Assembly (NCBI GenBank): GCA_023421735.1
Contig: JAEZSP010000002.1
Location: 62,001-126,000 of the forward strand
Reading direction: 5' to 3'
Origin: Bacillota bacterium
GTDB taxonomy: Bacteria; Bacillota_A; Clostridia; Christensenellales; Aristaeellaceae
Length of the DNA stretch: 64,000 bases
Shown here piece by piece: positions 42,986 to 51,878 of this stretch. The stretch's first letter is position 1; the number at the start of each line of letters is the position of its first letter. The position numbers and the translations under genes are program-made. The notes beneath the pieces were generated by a model. It saw nothing but the letters and a program-made list of their open reading frames with translations, ran no database searches and was not told the origin of the DNA.

Positions 42986-44944
42986 ATGCTGCGATCCCGC
43001 GAAATCCATCTGGATTTTCATACCGCCGGAGAGATCCCCGCCATTGCGGCGGATTTCGACCCCGCCCGGTTTGCCAAGACCATGAAGGAGGCGCACGTCG
43101 ATTCCGTGACGGTGTTTGCCCGCTGCCATCACGGATGGATGTACTACGATTCGAAACAATCCCCGCAACTCGTTCATCCGAATCTGACGCGGAAGAATCT
43201 GCTTGTCGAGCAGGTAGAGGCGCTCCATGCGCAGGGCATCAAGGCGCCCGTATACATCACCGTGCAATGGGACTATGAGAGCGCGAAAAACCATCCGGAG
43301 TGGCTGATTCGCGGGGAGTCGGGTGCGCACGAGGGCGGGCCGTTCACCGCGCCGGGATTCTATCAGTCGCTGTGCGTGAACACGGGCTATCTTGATTTTT
43401 TGCGCACGCATACGATCGAGGTCATGCAGACGCTGGGGGACGCGCTCGACGGGCTGTTTTTTGACATCGTTGGCATCCGCCCCTGCCTGTGTGCCGCCTG
43501 CCGCAAGGAGATGGCGGCGAAGGGGATCGATATGACGGACGCGACGGCGGTGCGTGCTTTTGCGGCGCTTACCATGGACCGCTTTAAGGCGGAGATGACG
43601 AAACTCGTGCGCGAAAGAAGCGCGGACTGCACCATCTTCTATAACGCCGGGCATGTGGGCCCCTGTACAAAGGAAAGCGCGGACGCGTACACCCACTTTG
43701 AACTTGAGAGTCTGCCGAGTGGCGGCTGGGGTTATCTGCACTTTGCGGTCACGGGGCGCTATGCGCGCAAGCTCGGCAAGGATTGCATGGGCATGACTGG
43801 CAAGTTTCACAAGAGCTGGGGCGACTTTCACGCGCTGAAGAATCAGGCGGCGTTGGAATACGAGGCGTTCCGCATGCTCTCCTTCGGCTTCGCCTGTTCC
43901 ATCGGCGATCAACTCGAGCCGGGCGGCACGCTGAATGAGGCGACGTATCGGCTGACTGGGCGCGTCTATGAACAGATCGAGGCGCGCGAACGGTATGCGC
44001 GTCCGTCCGTGCCCGTGGTGGAGGCGGCAATTTTGACTGCCGAAGATCCGCTCTTTGAGCATCAGATGTCAACGCATCTGATGGGAGCCGTCCAGATGCT
44101 TGAGGAATTGGGTTTGCAGTTCGACATCCTCGATCCCGCCATGCCCTTTACGGGGTATCGGCTGATCGTCGTGCCGGGCGACATCCGCTTGACGGGCGCA
44201 CAGCAGCAAAAACTGGACGCGTTTGCACAAAACGGCGGTGCGGTGATCGCATGCGCGGCGGGTGGCACAAGCGCAACCGGCGCATATCCCGCCTGCTACC
44301 GCGCGACCTGCGCGGGCGCAAACGAGAATTACCCCGACTTCATCGTCGCAAACGGCGATCTGGCCAAGACGCTTGCGCCGGAGAACGAATATGTCGTCTA
44401 CGAGCAGGGCTTTCTGATCGCGCCGGATGGGGGAGAGACAGTTCTTAGCGCAAACGCGCCGTACTTCCCGCGCAAGGGGAACCGGTTCTGCTCACACTCC
44501 TACACGCCGTCTTCCAAGGCAGGCGCGCATCCCGCCGCGATCCGCAACGGAAATGTGATTCTGTTTGCGCATCCGCTGTTTGCGCAGTACCGCCTGTGCG
44601 CGCCGCGCTGGGTGAAGGTGCTCATCAATAACGCCATCGACGCGGTCATGCCGGGGCGCCTCGTTTCACACGACGGGCCTTCCACGCTCACGGTGTCCCT
44701 GCTTGAAAAGGACCAAAAGACATACGCGCATATACTGACCTACATTCCGGTGCGCAAGAGCGAAACCATCGACATCATTGAGGAGCGCACGCGCGTCAAT
44801 GGCGTTACGTTCCGCTTCCAACTGCCGGGCGGCGTCCGGTCGGCGCGGCTTGTGCCGGAGAACATCGAGCTTGAAGTGAAGGACAACTGCGTGACGGTGC
44901 CGAGCATCGACGGCTACGGCATCCTCGAACTGACGGGGAAATGA
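42986..44944 (+). CDS. Glycoside hydrolase-like protein, GHL6 / beta-galactosidase trimerisation type
   Basis: Protein of 652 residues without signal peptide. The first ~330 residues look like a TIM-barrel of the hypothetical glycosyl hydrolase 6 group: FARCHHGWMYYDS, APVYITVQWDYESA, LDGLFFDIVGIRPCLCAAC, FYNAGHVG. The middle part (about 350-480) resembles the beta-galactosidase trimerisation domain (YRLIVVPGDIRLTGAQQQKL). The C-terminal part is beta-rich. Members are linked to breakdown of unusual glycosides, and the catalytic residues are not certain. GGAG 8-9 nt before the ATG supports the start. It leads an operon with an ADP-ribosylglycohydrolase-like and an amidohydrolase gene. Confidence 0.75.
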   Translation: MLRSREIHLDFHTAGEIPAIAADFDPARFAKTMKEAHVDSVTVFARCHHGWMYYDSKQSPQLVHPNLTRKNLLVEQVEALHAQGIKAPVYITVQWDYESAKNHPEWLIRGESGAHEGGPFTAPGFYQSLCVNTGYLDFLRTHTIEVMQTLGDALDGLFFDIVGIRPCLCAACRKEMAAKGIDMTDATAVRAFAALTMDRFKAEMTKLVRERSADCTIFYNAGHVGPCTKESADAYTHFELESLPSGGWGYLHFAVTGRYARKLGKDCMGMTGKFHKSWGDFHALKNQAALEYEAFRMLSFGFACSIGDQLEPGGTLNEATYRLTGRVYEQIEARERYARPSVPVVEAAILTAEDPLFEHQMSTHLMGAVQMLEELGLQFDILDPAMPFTGYRLIVVPGDIRLTGAQQQKLDAFAQNGGAVIACAAGGTSATGAYPACYRATCAGANENYPDFIVANGDLAKTLAPENEYVVYEQGFLIAPDGGETVLSANAPYFPRKGNRFCSHSYTPSSKAGAHPAAIRNGNVILFAHPLFAQYRLCAPRWVKVLINNAIDAVMPGRLVSHDGPSTLTVSLLEKDQKTYAHILTYIPVRKSETIDIIEERTRVNGVTFRFQLPGGVRSARLVPENIELEVKDNCVTVPSIDGYGILELTGK

Positions 44945-44955
44945 GGGAGGGCAAC

Positions 44956-46449
44956 ATGATCTATTTCAACAAGGCGGAACTGCGCGACCGCATCTACGCC
45001 TGCTGGCTGGGCAAGAACATCGGCGGCACAATGGGCACGCCGTTTGAGGGCTGCAAGGAGTTGCTAGACATCGAGGGCTTCACGTCCGAGCCGGGCAAGC
45101 CCCTGCCGAACGACGATCTCGATCTCCAGCTCGTCTGGTTGAAGGCGCTTTCGGAACTCGGTCCGAACGCGCTGGACGCCAAGGCGCTGGGCGAATACTG
45201 GCTCACCTACATCGGCCCGCCGTGGAACGAATACGGCGCGGGCAAGGCGAACATGCGCATGGGCATCGCGCCGCCGATGTCGGGCGAATTGAATAACGAG
45301 GACTGGAAGCATTCGAACGGCGCATGGATTCGCACCGAGGTCTGGGCGTGCACCCATCCGGCGCTTCCCGAGCGCGCAATCCGGTTCGCGTTTGAGGATG
45401 CCTGCGTCGATCACGGATTTGGCGAAGGCTCGTATGCCGCGGTGTTTGTCGCGGCGATTCAGGCGGCGGCGTTCGTCGTGACGGACATCGACGCGCTCAT
45501 CGACATTGGCCTTTCGAAGATTCCGGAGGATTGCCGGGTTGCCCGGAGCGTGAAAATTGTTGGCGACTGCTTCAAAAACGGCGTCGATTGGAAGGCATGC
45601 CGCGAGGCCGTTGTGGCGGATAGCGCCGATCTCGGTTGGTTCCAGGCACCTGCGAACGTTGCTTTCGTGGTGCTCGGGCTCAAATACGGCGGTTGTGACT
45701 TTAAAAAGTCGATGATCCTCGCGCTCAATTGCGGCGACGACACCGATTGCACCGGTGCGACGCTGGGCGCGACGCTCGGCATCATGTACGGCATGAAGGC
45801 GATTCCCGAGGACTGGAAGGCGTACATCGGCGACGAAATCATCACCATTTCGATCATCAAGGGAAGCGCGTTCTTCCCGGAGAGCTGCTCGCAGCTGACC
45901 GACCTCGTGATGGACATCATTCCTGTGACCACATACGCGGGCATGAGCCCCAAAAAGGGGCGTCGGCATTTCGTCGAAGTGGGCGAGGATGCTACTTGTG
46001 TGGCGGAGGATTTCGATCCGGCATCGTTCAAGGGGCGCGGGTTTGTGAACCGGCTGGCGAAGCGGGCGCGCTATTCCTATACCTATGAAAATGTGATCCT
46101 CAAGGCGCTTGTCGAGTTTGAGAAGGAGCCGGTGATTGCGCCGGGTGTGCGCGTCGGACTTCGGCTCACCGTAACCATGCCGAATTGCACGACATACCGC
46201 CGCGCATCCATCTCGTGGTACGCACCGGCGGGTTTCACGGTCGAAGGCAGGAAAAACGTGTTCATGAAGTGGTTGCCGGGCGGCGAAGGCGGCGAAGGCG
46301 CGCTCAACTTCCGCGCGGACGACGCGAACTACTCCGACATCACGATCACTGCAGGCGAGAATGTGGAGAGCGTCAATCGAATCATCTTTGAGATCGCCAC
46401 GCCCGGGATGGGGCAGCCGCTGCTCGTTCCGGTGACGATCCTCGGATAA
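44956..46449 (+). CDS. ADP-ribosylglycohydrolase-fold protein
   Basis: Protein of 497 residues. The N-terminal ~330 residues are of the ADP-ribosylglycohydrolase (DraG/ARH) family: the start RIYACWLGKNIGGTMGTPFE, the acidic NDDLDLQLVWLKAL region and the metal-binding NCGDDTDCTGATLGATLG. The C-terminal ~160 residues form an extra beta-rich domain not seen in DraG. In carbohydrate loci such enzymes probably cut N- or O-glycosidic bonds of ribosyl-like sugars rather than ADP-ribosyl proteins. The ATG with GGGAGG close upstream is chosen over an earlier ATG that overlaps the preceding stop. Confidence 0.85.
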   Translation: MIYFNKAELRDRIYACWLGKNIGGTMGTPFEGCKELLDIEGFTSEPGKPLPNDDLDLQLVWLKALSELGPNALDAKALGEYWLTYIGPPWNEYGAGKANMRMGIAPPMSGELNNEDWKHSNGAWIRTEVWACTHPALPERAIRFAFEDACVDHGFGEGSYAAVFVAAIQAAAFVVTDIDALIDIGLSKIPEDCRVARSVKIVGDCFKNGVDWKACREAVVADSADLGWFQAPANVAFVVLGLKYGGCDFKKSMILALNCGDDTDCTGATLGATLGIMYGMKAIPEDWKAYIGDEIITISIIKGSAFFPESCSQLTDLVMDIIPVTTYAGMSPKKGRRHFVEVGEDATCVAEDFDPASFKGRGFVNRLAKRARYSYTYENVILKALVEFEKEPVIAPGVRVGLRLTVTMPNCTTYRRASISWYAPAGFTVEGRKNVFMKWLPGGEGGEGALNFRADDANYSDITITAGENVESVNRIIFEIATPGMGQPLLVPVTILG

Positions 46450-46460
46450 GGAGGGGGCGC

Positions 46461-47747
46461 ATGGGAGACCTTTATACGGCACTGTTATCGGAAATTGAAA
46501 AGATGCCCGTGATCGATACGCACGAGCATCTCTGGTGGAACGAAGCGGATTTTTACAGGAGGGGCGAGGACGTCCTGCAGATTTACCTTTGGCATTACCT
46601 CGGAAGCGACGTGGTTTCAGCCGGACTGAAGCCGGAAGCGCGGGAGAAGGTAGACGACCGAACCTTGCCGCTTTTGGATCGTTGGCGGATCGTCGAGCCG
46701 TATTGGGAGGCTTCGCGTTATACAGGCTACGGACGTGCGCTCGACATCGCTGTCAAGGGAATCTACGGCATCGACGGCGTGAACGGGGAGACCATCGAGG
46801 CGCTGAACGAGGCGTTTTTGAAAGAGGGTCGGCCGGGGCATGCGCGGCATGTCCTCAAAGAGCTGTGCAACATCGAAAAGAGCCTGCTGGATGTGCCCTC
46901 GCCCAGTCTTACGGGCGAAAACGAGTTGTTTCAGCGGGCGTGGCAGCCGATGCAATTCATCATGCCCGCGGACGCCGCCGAGGGAGACGACTTGGCGGAG
47001 ATTGAGCAGCGGTACGGATGCCCGATTCAATCTCTTGACGACTGGTGCGCGGCGCTCGAACGGGAACTGGACGACACGCTCAACCGCTATGGCACGAGGA
47101 TCCTCAAGACCGCCATCGCCTACATGCGGTCGCTGCGGTTCGAGGAGGTGACCTATGCCCGCGCGAAGGAGCTTTTCCGGGTGGCGCGCACGAATTGGGG
47201 AACACATGACGCCAACCGGCGCCCTGCCTTCCCGCTGGAATTGCAGGATTACATGATGCACCGTCTGCTTGGGCTTGCAAACGCGCGAAACCTGACGGTG
47301 CAGGTTCACACGGGACTTCTGGAAGGCAATGGAAACACGCTCTCCAACAGCGATCCGTCGCTGCTCAACAATCTGTTTTTGAAATATCCGGACGTGGATT
47401 TCGACCTGTTCCACATTTCTTACCCGTACCAAGGCGCGGCGTGCGCACTTTCGAAGATGTTTGCGAACGTCACGATCGACATGTGCTGGGCGCACATCAT
47501 CTCGCCATCCGCCTGCGTCGTCGCGCTGGACGACTTTTTGGATGCCGTGCCGTTCAACAAAATTTCGGCGTTTGGCGGGGATTATCTGTTTGTGGACGGC
47601 GTGTACGGGCATTTGCGGCTCGCGCGGGAAAATGTCAGCCGCACATTGGCGGGGAAGGTGGAGCGCGGGGTGTTTTCGGAGGACGCGGCGCTGCGGATTG
47701 CAAAGGCGCTCTTTTACGAAAACCCCAAGCGCATCTTTAAACTGTAA
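46461..47747 (+). CDS. Amidohydrolase-2 family metal-dependent hydrolase
   Basis: TIM-barrel metal enzyme of 428 residues. The HxH metal motif is in VIDTHEHLWW near the N-terminus, further histidines are in VQVHTGLLEGNG and FDLFHISYPYQG, and the aspartate is in SAFGGDYLFVDG. The family includes decarboxylases, lactonases and uronate isomerase-like enzymes. In a sugar locus a lactonase or isomerase role is plausible but not proven. The gene follows 11 bases after its neighbour with GGAGG in the gap, so it shares that transcript. Confidence 0.8.
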   Translation: MGDLYTALLSEIEKMPVIDTHEHLWWNEADFYRRGEDVLQIYLWHYLGSDVVSAGLKPEAREKVDDRTLPLLDRWRIVEPYWEASRYTGYGRALDIAVKGIYGIDGVNGETIEALNEAFLKEGRPGHARHVLKELCNIEKSLLDVPSPSLTGENELFQRAWQPMQFIMPADAAEGDDLAEIEQRYGCPIQSLDDWCAALERELDDTLNRYGTRILKTAIAYMRSLRFEEVTYARAKELFRVARTNWGTHDANRRPAFPLELQDYMMHRLLGLANARNLTVQVHTGLLEGNGNTLSNSDPSLLNNLFLKYPDVDFDLFHISYPYQGAACALSKMFANVTIDMCWAHIISPSACVVALDDFLDAVPFNKISAFGGDYLFVDGVYGHLRLARENVSRTLAGKVERGVFSEDAALRIAKALFYENPKRIFKL

Positions 47748-47748
47748 G

Positions 47749-47780
47749 AAAAAGGCGGCGGCGCGTCAATGCGCGCCGTC
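47749..47780 (-). terminator. Terminator of the URO-D-like/AEC operon
   Basis: Nine-base-pair stem (47757-47765 with 47772-47780, one G-U) that includes the stop codon of the URO-D-like gene in its loop. On the minus strand it is followed by GCC and TTTTT. It also lies just after the plus-strand amidohydrolase gene. Confidence 0.6.
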
Positions 47781-48833
47781 GTTGATTTCCTTGACCAGAT
47801 CAACCATCTGGCTTGCCTCGCCGCACGTGGCGCAGCTGTACCACAGGATGGTCTTGCGGCCTTTGAGATATTCTTTTTCCCGCTCGACGTCCGCGCGTGA
47901 CACGGTGATGATGGGAATCTTTCCGTCAAAACAGCCTTCATATTCCTTGAGAACATCGATGGGCGCGGGCTGATTGGGGTCGCGCGTGATTTCGATGTAT
48001 TTGCACGTTCCGAGCGAACCGATGGCAGGCAGCGCCTGCCGACCCACGGCGTGAATGTGTGCCTGCGCGCTGTCGTAGCCTGCGATCAGCCGCCTCACAT
48101 ATGGGAGGCCGAATTCCTCATACTGCGCGGCGGAGCACAGGCAGGAGGCGTCCTCTGAAAAGTGGCCGATGGCGTGGCCGGGCATCATGATGCCGTAGCC
48201 GCTGAGCGTGCAGCCGCGCACCATGCCGACGATGTCGAATTGATGATCGATTGTCCATTTGCCCGCTTCGAGGCAGAATTCGCACAGCCGATGCACGTTC
48301 TCCGGCTCGTCGTAGAGATCATAAAACAGATCGTTGCCGCGGATGGCGTTCGCCATGTCCATCGGCGCCTCCACGCCGCGCAAGGAAGGGAGGAAGCCGA
48401 GCTCCTTTGCGCGTTCTTTCAGGTACCGCATGCTGTTTAGAAGCATCTGGAAATTTGCGTTGTCCTCGGACAGCGTCAGTTCATCAAAGCGCGACCAATC
48501 CGTCAGCGGATGGTTGTGATAGGACGTATTTCCCCCGTATTTCACCACGCCGCCCACGAACGAGCTATGTTCCGCGATACCGAAATAAGGTGCCATATAG
48601 GGGATATAATCGTCCGCAATCCCCGCGCGATTTGTCCACATCTGCCGAAAACGCGCGACGCTTTCTTCCATATACGCGTGCCAATCGCGCGGGAAATCCC
48701 AATCCTCAAGCTTTCTTTTTGCCGGGGGTTCGATTTCAGAGATGCTCTTGACGTGCAAGAGCGCGCCCGTCTTCACGTCCTCATCCGCAAAGCGGATATT
48801 CCGATCGAGTACCGCGTCCAGATCTTTTCGCAT
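47766..48833 (-). CDS. Uroporphyrinogen decarboxylase-superfamily protein
   Basis: Protein of 355 residues with the URO-D/methyltransferase barrel pattern: GGVVKYGGNTSYHNHPLTDW, PMDMANAIRGNDLFYDLYDE, HAIGHFSEDASCLCSAAQY, and C-terminal WYSCATCGEASQMVDLV. True HemE residues are not evident, so it is more likely one of the many URO-D-like proteins found in Clostridia with methyltransferases or sugar genes; the role is unknown. AAAGGGG precedes the ATG. It follows the AEC transporter gene by 26 bases on the same strand. Confidence 0.78.
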   Translation of the reverse strand: MRKDLDAVLDRNIRFADEDVKTGALLHVKSISEIEPPAKRKLEDWDFPRDWHAYMEESVARFRQMWTNRAGIADDYIPYMAPYFGIAEHSSFVGGVVKYGGNTSYHNHPLTDWSRFDELTLSEDNANFQMLLNSMRYLKERAKELGFLPSLRGVEAPMDMANAIRGNDLFYDLYDEPENVHRLCEFCLEAGKWTIDHQFDIVGMVRGCTLSGYGIMMPGHAIGHFSEDASCLCSAAQYEEFGLPYVRRLIAGYDSAQAHIHAVGRQALPAIGSLGTCKYIEITRDPNQPAPIDVLKEYEGCFDGKIPIITVSRADVEREKEYLKGRKTILWYSCATCGEASQMVDLVKEINDGAH

Positions 48834-48859
48834 CGTATTCGCCCCTTTGGGTTCTTTTT

Positions 48860-49801
48860 TTATTGCATTGTTGCAGCCAGCACGGCGAAGCCCACCACCG
48901 CAACCAGGGTCGAGACCGACAGCACGGACGAAACGTACGCGCGCTGATCGGCGTCGTCTGCAAACACGGGCAGGACAAACGGCGGCGGGAGGAGGAACAT
49001 CAGCATGATCGCGCCCGCGAGCGGCTTCTCATATCCGAAAAGGCCGTTCGTGATTGCGAGCATCGCTCCCATCATCGGCAGCATGATCACGAGTCGGACG
49101 GCGACGACCTGCATGGTCTGCGACCACCTGACATCCTTGAATACAAGATCGTAGCCGATTGACAGCAAGATCAAAATGCTCGTCGGCGCCCCGATGAATG
49201 TCACGCACGCAGCGAATACGCCTGTGGCGCCGCTTGGCATGAGCGCGCGGTAGAGCCCGGTTGCGCCGAGCAGAACCCCCACGAAAATCGCCACGATGAT
49301 GGGCGATTTTACCATTTCGCGCAAGAGCGTTCCGCGCGTCGCGCCGGGCGTGTCCAGATTTAAAAGCAGTTTATACAGCGTGAATATAAAAAGCACGTGA
49401 CCAAGATCGACGAGCGCAAAGTTTTGCACTGCATCCGTGCCGAAGAGAATTGCATATAACGTGTAGCCCAGTAGGCCCGCCTCAAATCCGGTCGTCAGAA
49501 ACGGCACGAATCGGGACGGCATGGGAAGAAGGCGTTGCGCGAGGCGTCCAAGTGCCCAGCAAGAGACGCAGACGGCGAACATGATCAGCGGAATGACGAT
49601 GCTGCGCAGGCTGTAATCGGCGGAAGCGAACGCGCCCAAAAGCACCGCAGGCAGCGTGATCTCGATGGCAACGCGCTTGAGCGTGTTTACGCCGTCGCGC
49701 GTCAGGAGATTGCGCGTGCGGCAAAGGATGCCGATAAAGATCGCCACGATGACCGGGAGGACCGTCTGGAAAACCTCGATCACATGTCCCACACCCTTCA
49801 T
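48860..49801 (-). CDS. AEC-family (auxin efflux carrier-like) transporter
   Basis: Integral membrane protein of about 313 residues with some ten hydrophobic spans, of the AEC/bile-acid-transporter superfamily. In bacteria such proteins carry organic acids such as malate or malonate. Marks are IGILCRTRNLLTRDG and ITLPAVLLGAF near the N-terminus, and a second-half APTSILILLSIGYDL. The start is uncertain: this ATG lies only about 12 bases from the predicted transcription start. A GTG six codons further in, after AAGGG, is a serious alternative. It likely moves an acid linked to the nearby sugar genes. Confidence 0.82.
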   Translation of the reverse strand: MKGVGHVIEVFQTVLPVIVAIFIGILCRTRNLLTRDGVNTLKRVAIEITLPAVLLGAFASADYSLRSIVIPLIMFAVCVSCWALGRLAQRLLPMPSRFVPFLTTGFEAGLLGYTLYAILFGTDAVQNFALVDLGHVLFIFTLYKLLLNLDTPGATRGTLLREMVKSPIIVAIFVGVLLGATGLYRALMPSGATGVFAACVTFIGAPTSILILLSIGYDLVFKDVRWSQTMQVVAVRLVIMLPMMGAMLAITNGLFGYEKPLAGAIMLMFLLPPPFVLPVFADDADQRAYVSSVLSVSTLVAVVGFAVLAATMQ

Positions 49802-49818
49802 ATCCAATCTTTATAAAC

Positions 49819-49847
49819 AATATAGCATAACGAGCCGCCGGATACAA
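49819..49847 (-). promoter_or_regulatory. Promoter of the AEC/URO-D-like operon
   Basis: On the minus strand: TTGTAT, 17-base spacer, TATATT, very near the first ATG. Confidence 0.7.
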
Positions 49848-49928
49848 TGCGTTTTAAAAAAACAGGAGCTTCTATTGCTATTTATGATGCATTTGACAGG
49901 AAGGCGTACGGAGCGAAGCGGATGCACC

Positions 49929-49963
49929 ATAAACCGCCACCCGGCAAGATGGCCGGATGGCGG
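49929..49963 (-). terminator. Terminator hairpin of the GH127-like gene
   Basis: Twelve-base-pair stem CCGCCATCCGGC / GCCGGGTGGCGG (one G-U pair) followed on the minus strand by TTTATGG; the T-run is weak. Confidence 0.65.
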
Positions 49964-49978
49964 CAATGAACGATGCAA

Positions 49979-51658
49979 TCAGTCGACGATGGGGTACACG
50001 TCGAACGGCTCGTCGTCGATGTCCATGTAGGTGCGATACTCGTGATCGGCGTCGCCCCTGAGCCGCAGCCGCAGGCGCGCGCCGTCGGGACTCATCAGCT
50101 TTGCGGGCGCAAACCATGCGCCGGGATCGGCGGGATCGAAGTGCACCGTGACGGGGTTCGGCGCGCCCGTCGCCGCAAAGAGCAGCGGGCCATACTCCAC
50201 CGCGTAACGCTCTTTGCCGATGATTTCCTCGCCGCCTGTGTATTTGGTGGTGCGCAGTTGGAAGGGGAAGTCCATCCGGAACACATCGCCCGCCTTGACG
50301 TTTTCGTGTGTCTCGTAGAATGATTTTCCGTCGGCGCGCGACCAGCGCGGTACGCGCAATTTCAGCGTGAACGGCTTTTCGGCGGCCTCGATGCACACGA
50401 CGACGCGGCTCCCCTCCGGCAGTGCGGATTCGACCGATAGTCTGACGCCGTTGGGTAAATCCGCTTCGCTCGTCGCATACATGTCCACATACACCGCGTC
50501 GCTCGAATAGGTATAGAGAAACTGCGGCAAAAGCCCGGCCAGCCGCGTTCCCACGGAGGCGCAGCACGTCGCGCGGTCGAGGTAGCGGTAGTCCTTGGTG
50601 CGCTGGAGATAGTTGCAGTAATGATAACCCGCGCTGCCAACCTGGGAAGCGAAGAGCACGTTATAGATCGAATTCTCGATCTCATCCACATAATGCGCTT
50701 CATCCGGGAACAGGCGGTGCATGCGCTGATTGAGCAGAATCCAAAAGCTCGTGGAGCACAACTCGTTATAGCGGCGCTTGGGGTCGAGCCAGTAGCAGCC
50801 GGGATAGTAATGATCAAACTCGCACATGCTGATGCCGCCGCCCACATGCTGCCACTTGTCTTCGTACATGCAGAGCGCTGACTTGACGGCGTCGATGTAA
50901 ATCTGCTCGCCCGTGGCGCGATAAAGATCTAGGTAGCCCTCGAGGGTCGTGAGCAGCGTCGCGTGCGGGTGGTTGCCCGGATGGTCGTAGATTGCGCGGT
51001 GGTCGCCCGCGATCAATTGTCTGAGCCACCAGGTTTCCTGATAGTGATCGATGGCGACCTGCATGTCGTCCCACTTGCCGCTTGGCGCATCGTACATGCG
51101 CGTGTTGGCGAGGATGCCCTGAAAGCCGAGGTTCATGTCCTTGACAAAGGGAAGGAGATCGCATGTATTGAAATAGTCGGACATATCGCGCGCCAACCGG
51201 AAGCCCGCTTCTTCGCCCGCATAGCCCGCGTCGAGAAGTCCGAACGTGATCCACGCGCGGGTGTAGTTGGGGTATTCCTTCGTTGCAAATTCCGCGCGCG
51301 GGATGGGGATGATAAAGCCGTCGTCGTCGCGGCAGCTTTCCATTTCGGCAAGCAATGCGCGCGTCATCTTCCGCAGCGTTTCATCCTCCTGCCACAAAAG
51401 CGCCGTTCCCGCGCCCATCATGAACTCGCCTGCCGTCTGTCCCTTGAGGTTATTCTCAAAGTGTCCATGCTCCCCCGCATAGGGTACGCCCGGCGCGGGT
51501 TTTCCCTTGTGGATGCGATACCAGTAGAGCATCCGATCGACGTCAAAATCCTTCAAAAATTGAATGTTGTTTTCAAATACGCGCTGAAAGCGCCCGCCCG
51601 TGAGTCGCACGCCGCCCATTGGCGCATCAAGCTGATATGCCACCTGATACTTTTCCAT
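49979..51658 (-). CDS. GH127-like (DUF1680) glycosidase, beta-L-arabinofuranosidase family
   Basis: Cytoplasmic glycosidase of 559 residues with the (alpha/alpha)6-barrel pattern of DUF1680/GH127: VRLTGGRFQRVFENNIQFL, GHFENNLKGQTAGEFMMGAG, ELCSTSFWILLNQRM, and CCASVGTRLAGLLPQFLYTY followed by DAVYVDMY. The paired cysteines and the ELC cysteine match the zinc-binding and catalytic cysteines of GH127. Known members remove beta-L-arabinofuranose from plant glycans; the sequence is rather divergent, so another furanoside is possible. No signal peptide is seen, so the substrate must be imported. The ATG with AAGGAAGGA 8 nt upstream is chosen. Confidence 0.85.
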   Translation of the reverse strand: MEKYQVAYQLDAPMGGVRLTGGRFQRVFENNIQFLKDFDVDRMLYWYRIHKGKPAPGVPYAGEHGHFENNLKGQTAGEFMMGAGTALLWQEDETLRKMTRALLAEMESCRDDDGFIIPIPRAEFATKEYPNYTRAWITFGLLDAGYAGEEAGFRLARDMSDYFNTCDLLPFVKDMNLGFQGILANTRMYDAPSGKWDDMQVAIDHYQETWWLRQLIAGDHRAIYDHPGNHPHATLLTTLEGYLDLYRATGEQIYIDAVKSALCMYEDKWQHVGGGISMCEFDHYYPGCYWLDPKRRYNELCSTSFWILLNQRMHRLFPDEAHYVDEIENSIYNVLFASQVGSAGYHYCNYLQRTKDYRYLDRATCCASVGTRLAGLLPQFLYTYSSDAVYVDMYATSEADLPNGVRLSVESALPEGSRVVVCIEAAEKPFTLKLRVPRWSRADGKSFYETHENVKAGDVFRMDFPFQLRTTKYTGGEEIIGKERYAVEYGPLLFAATGAPNPVTVHFDPADPGAWFAPAKLMSPDGARLRLRLRGDADHEYRTYMDIDDEPFDVYPIVD

Positions 51659-51743
51659 ATTCGATTCCTTCCTTTGTCGTCGCATTCGCCCAATTTACGA
51701 AATATTCACAGACAGCCGGTTGGCGTTCGTTTTATCTCTACAT

Positions 51744-51767
51744 ATTAACGATAATATTAACGATCAC
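51744..51767. promoter_or_regulatory. Two adjacent LacI-type operator-like sites
   Basis: ATTAACGATAAT (51744-51755) and ATTAACGATCAC (51756-51767), near-palindromes with a central CG, directly abutting. The first is repeated exactly at the promoter of the lacI-like gene. They lie between the divergent GH127-like and AraC-type genes, about 90 bases before the former. Confidence 0.65.
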
Positions 51768-51778
51768 ATTTAGTTCGC

Positions 51779-51808
51779 TTGACGAACTTTACTGGAATAT
51801 GATAACAT
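51779..51808 (+). promoter_or_regulatory. Promoter of the AraC-type regulator
   Basis: TTGACG, 18-base spacer, TAACAT, just downstream of the two operator-like sites. Confidence 0.6.
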
Positions 51809-51878
51809 ATTTACCGTCAGAACACAATGCACGATCCGATACTGCGTTTGCATGATTTGCGACCGGGAGGAAGAAAAA

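Noticed and set aside
47766..48833. HemE, heme biosynthesis
   Set aside because: HemE active-site features are not evident and no other heme genes are present; it is a URO-D-superfamily protein of other function.
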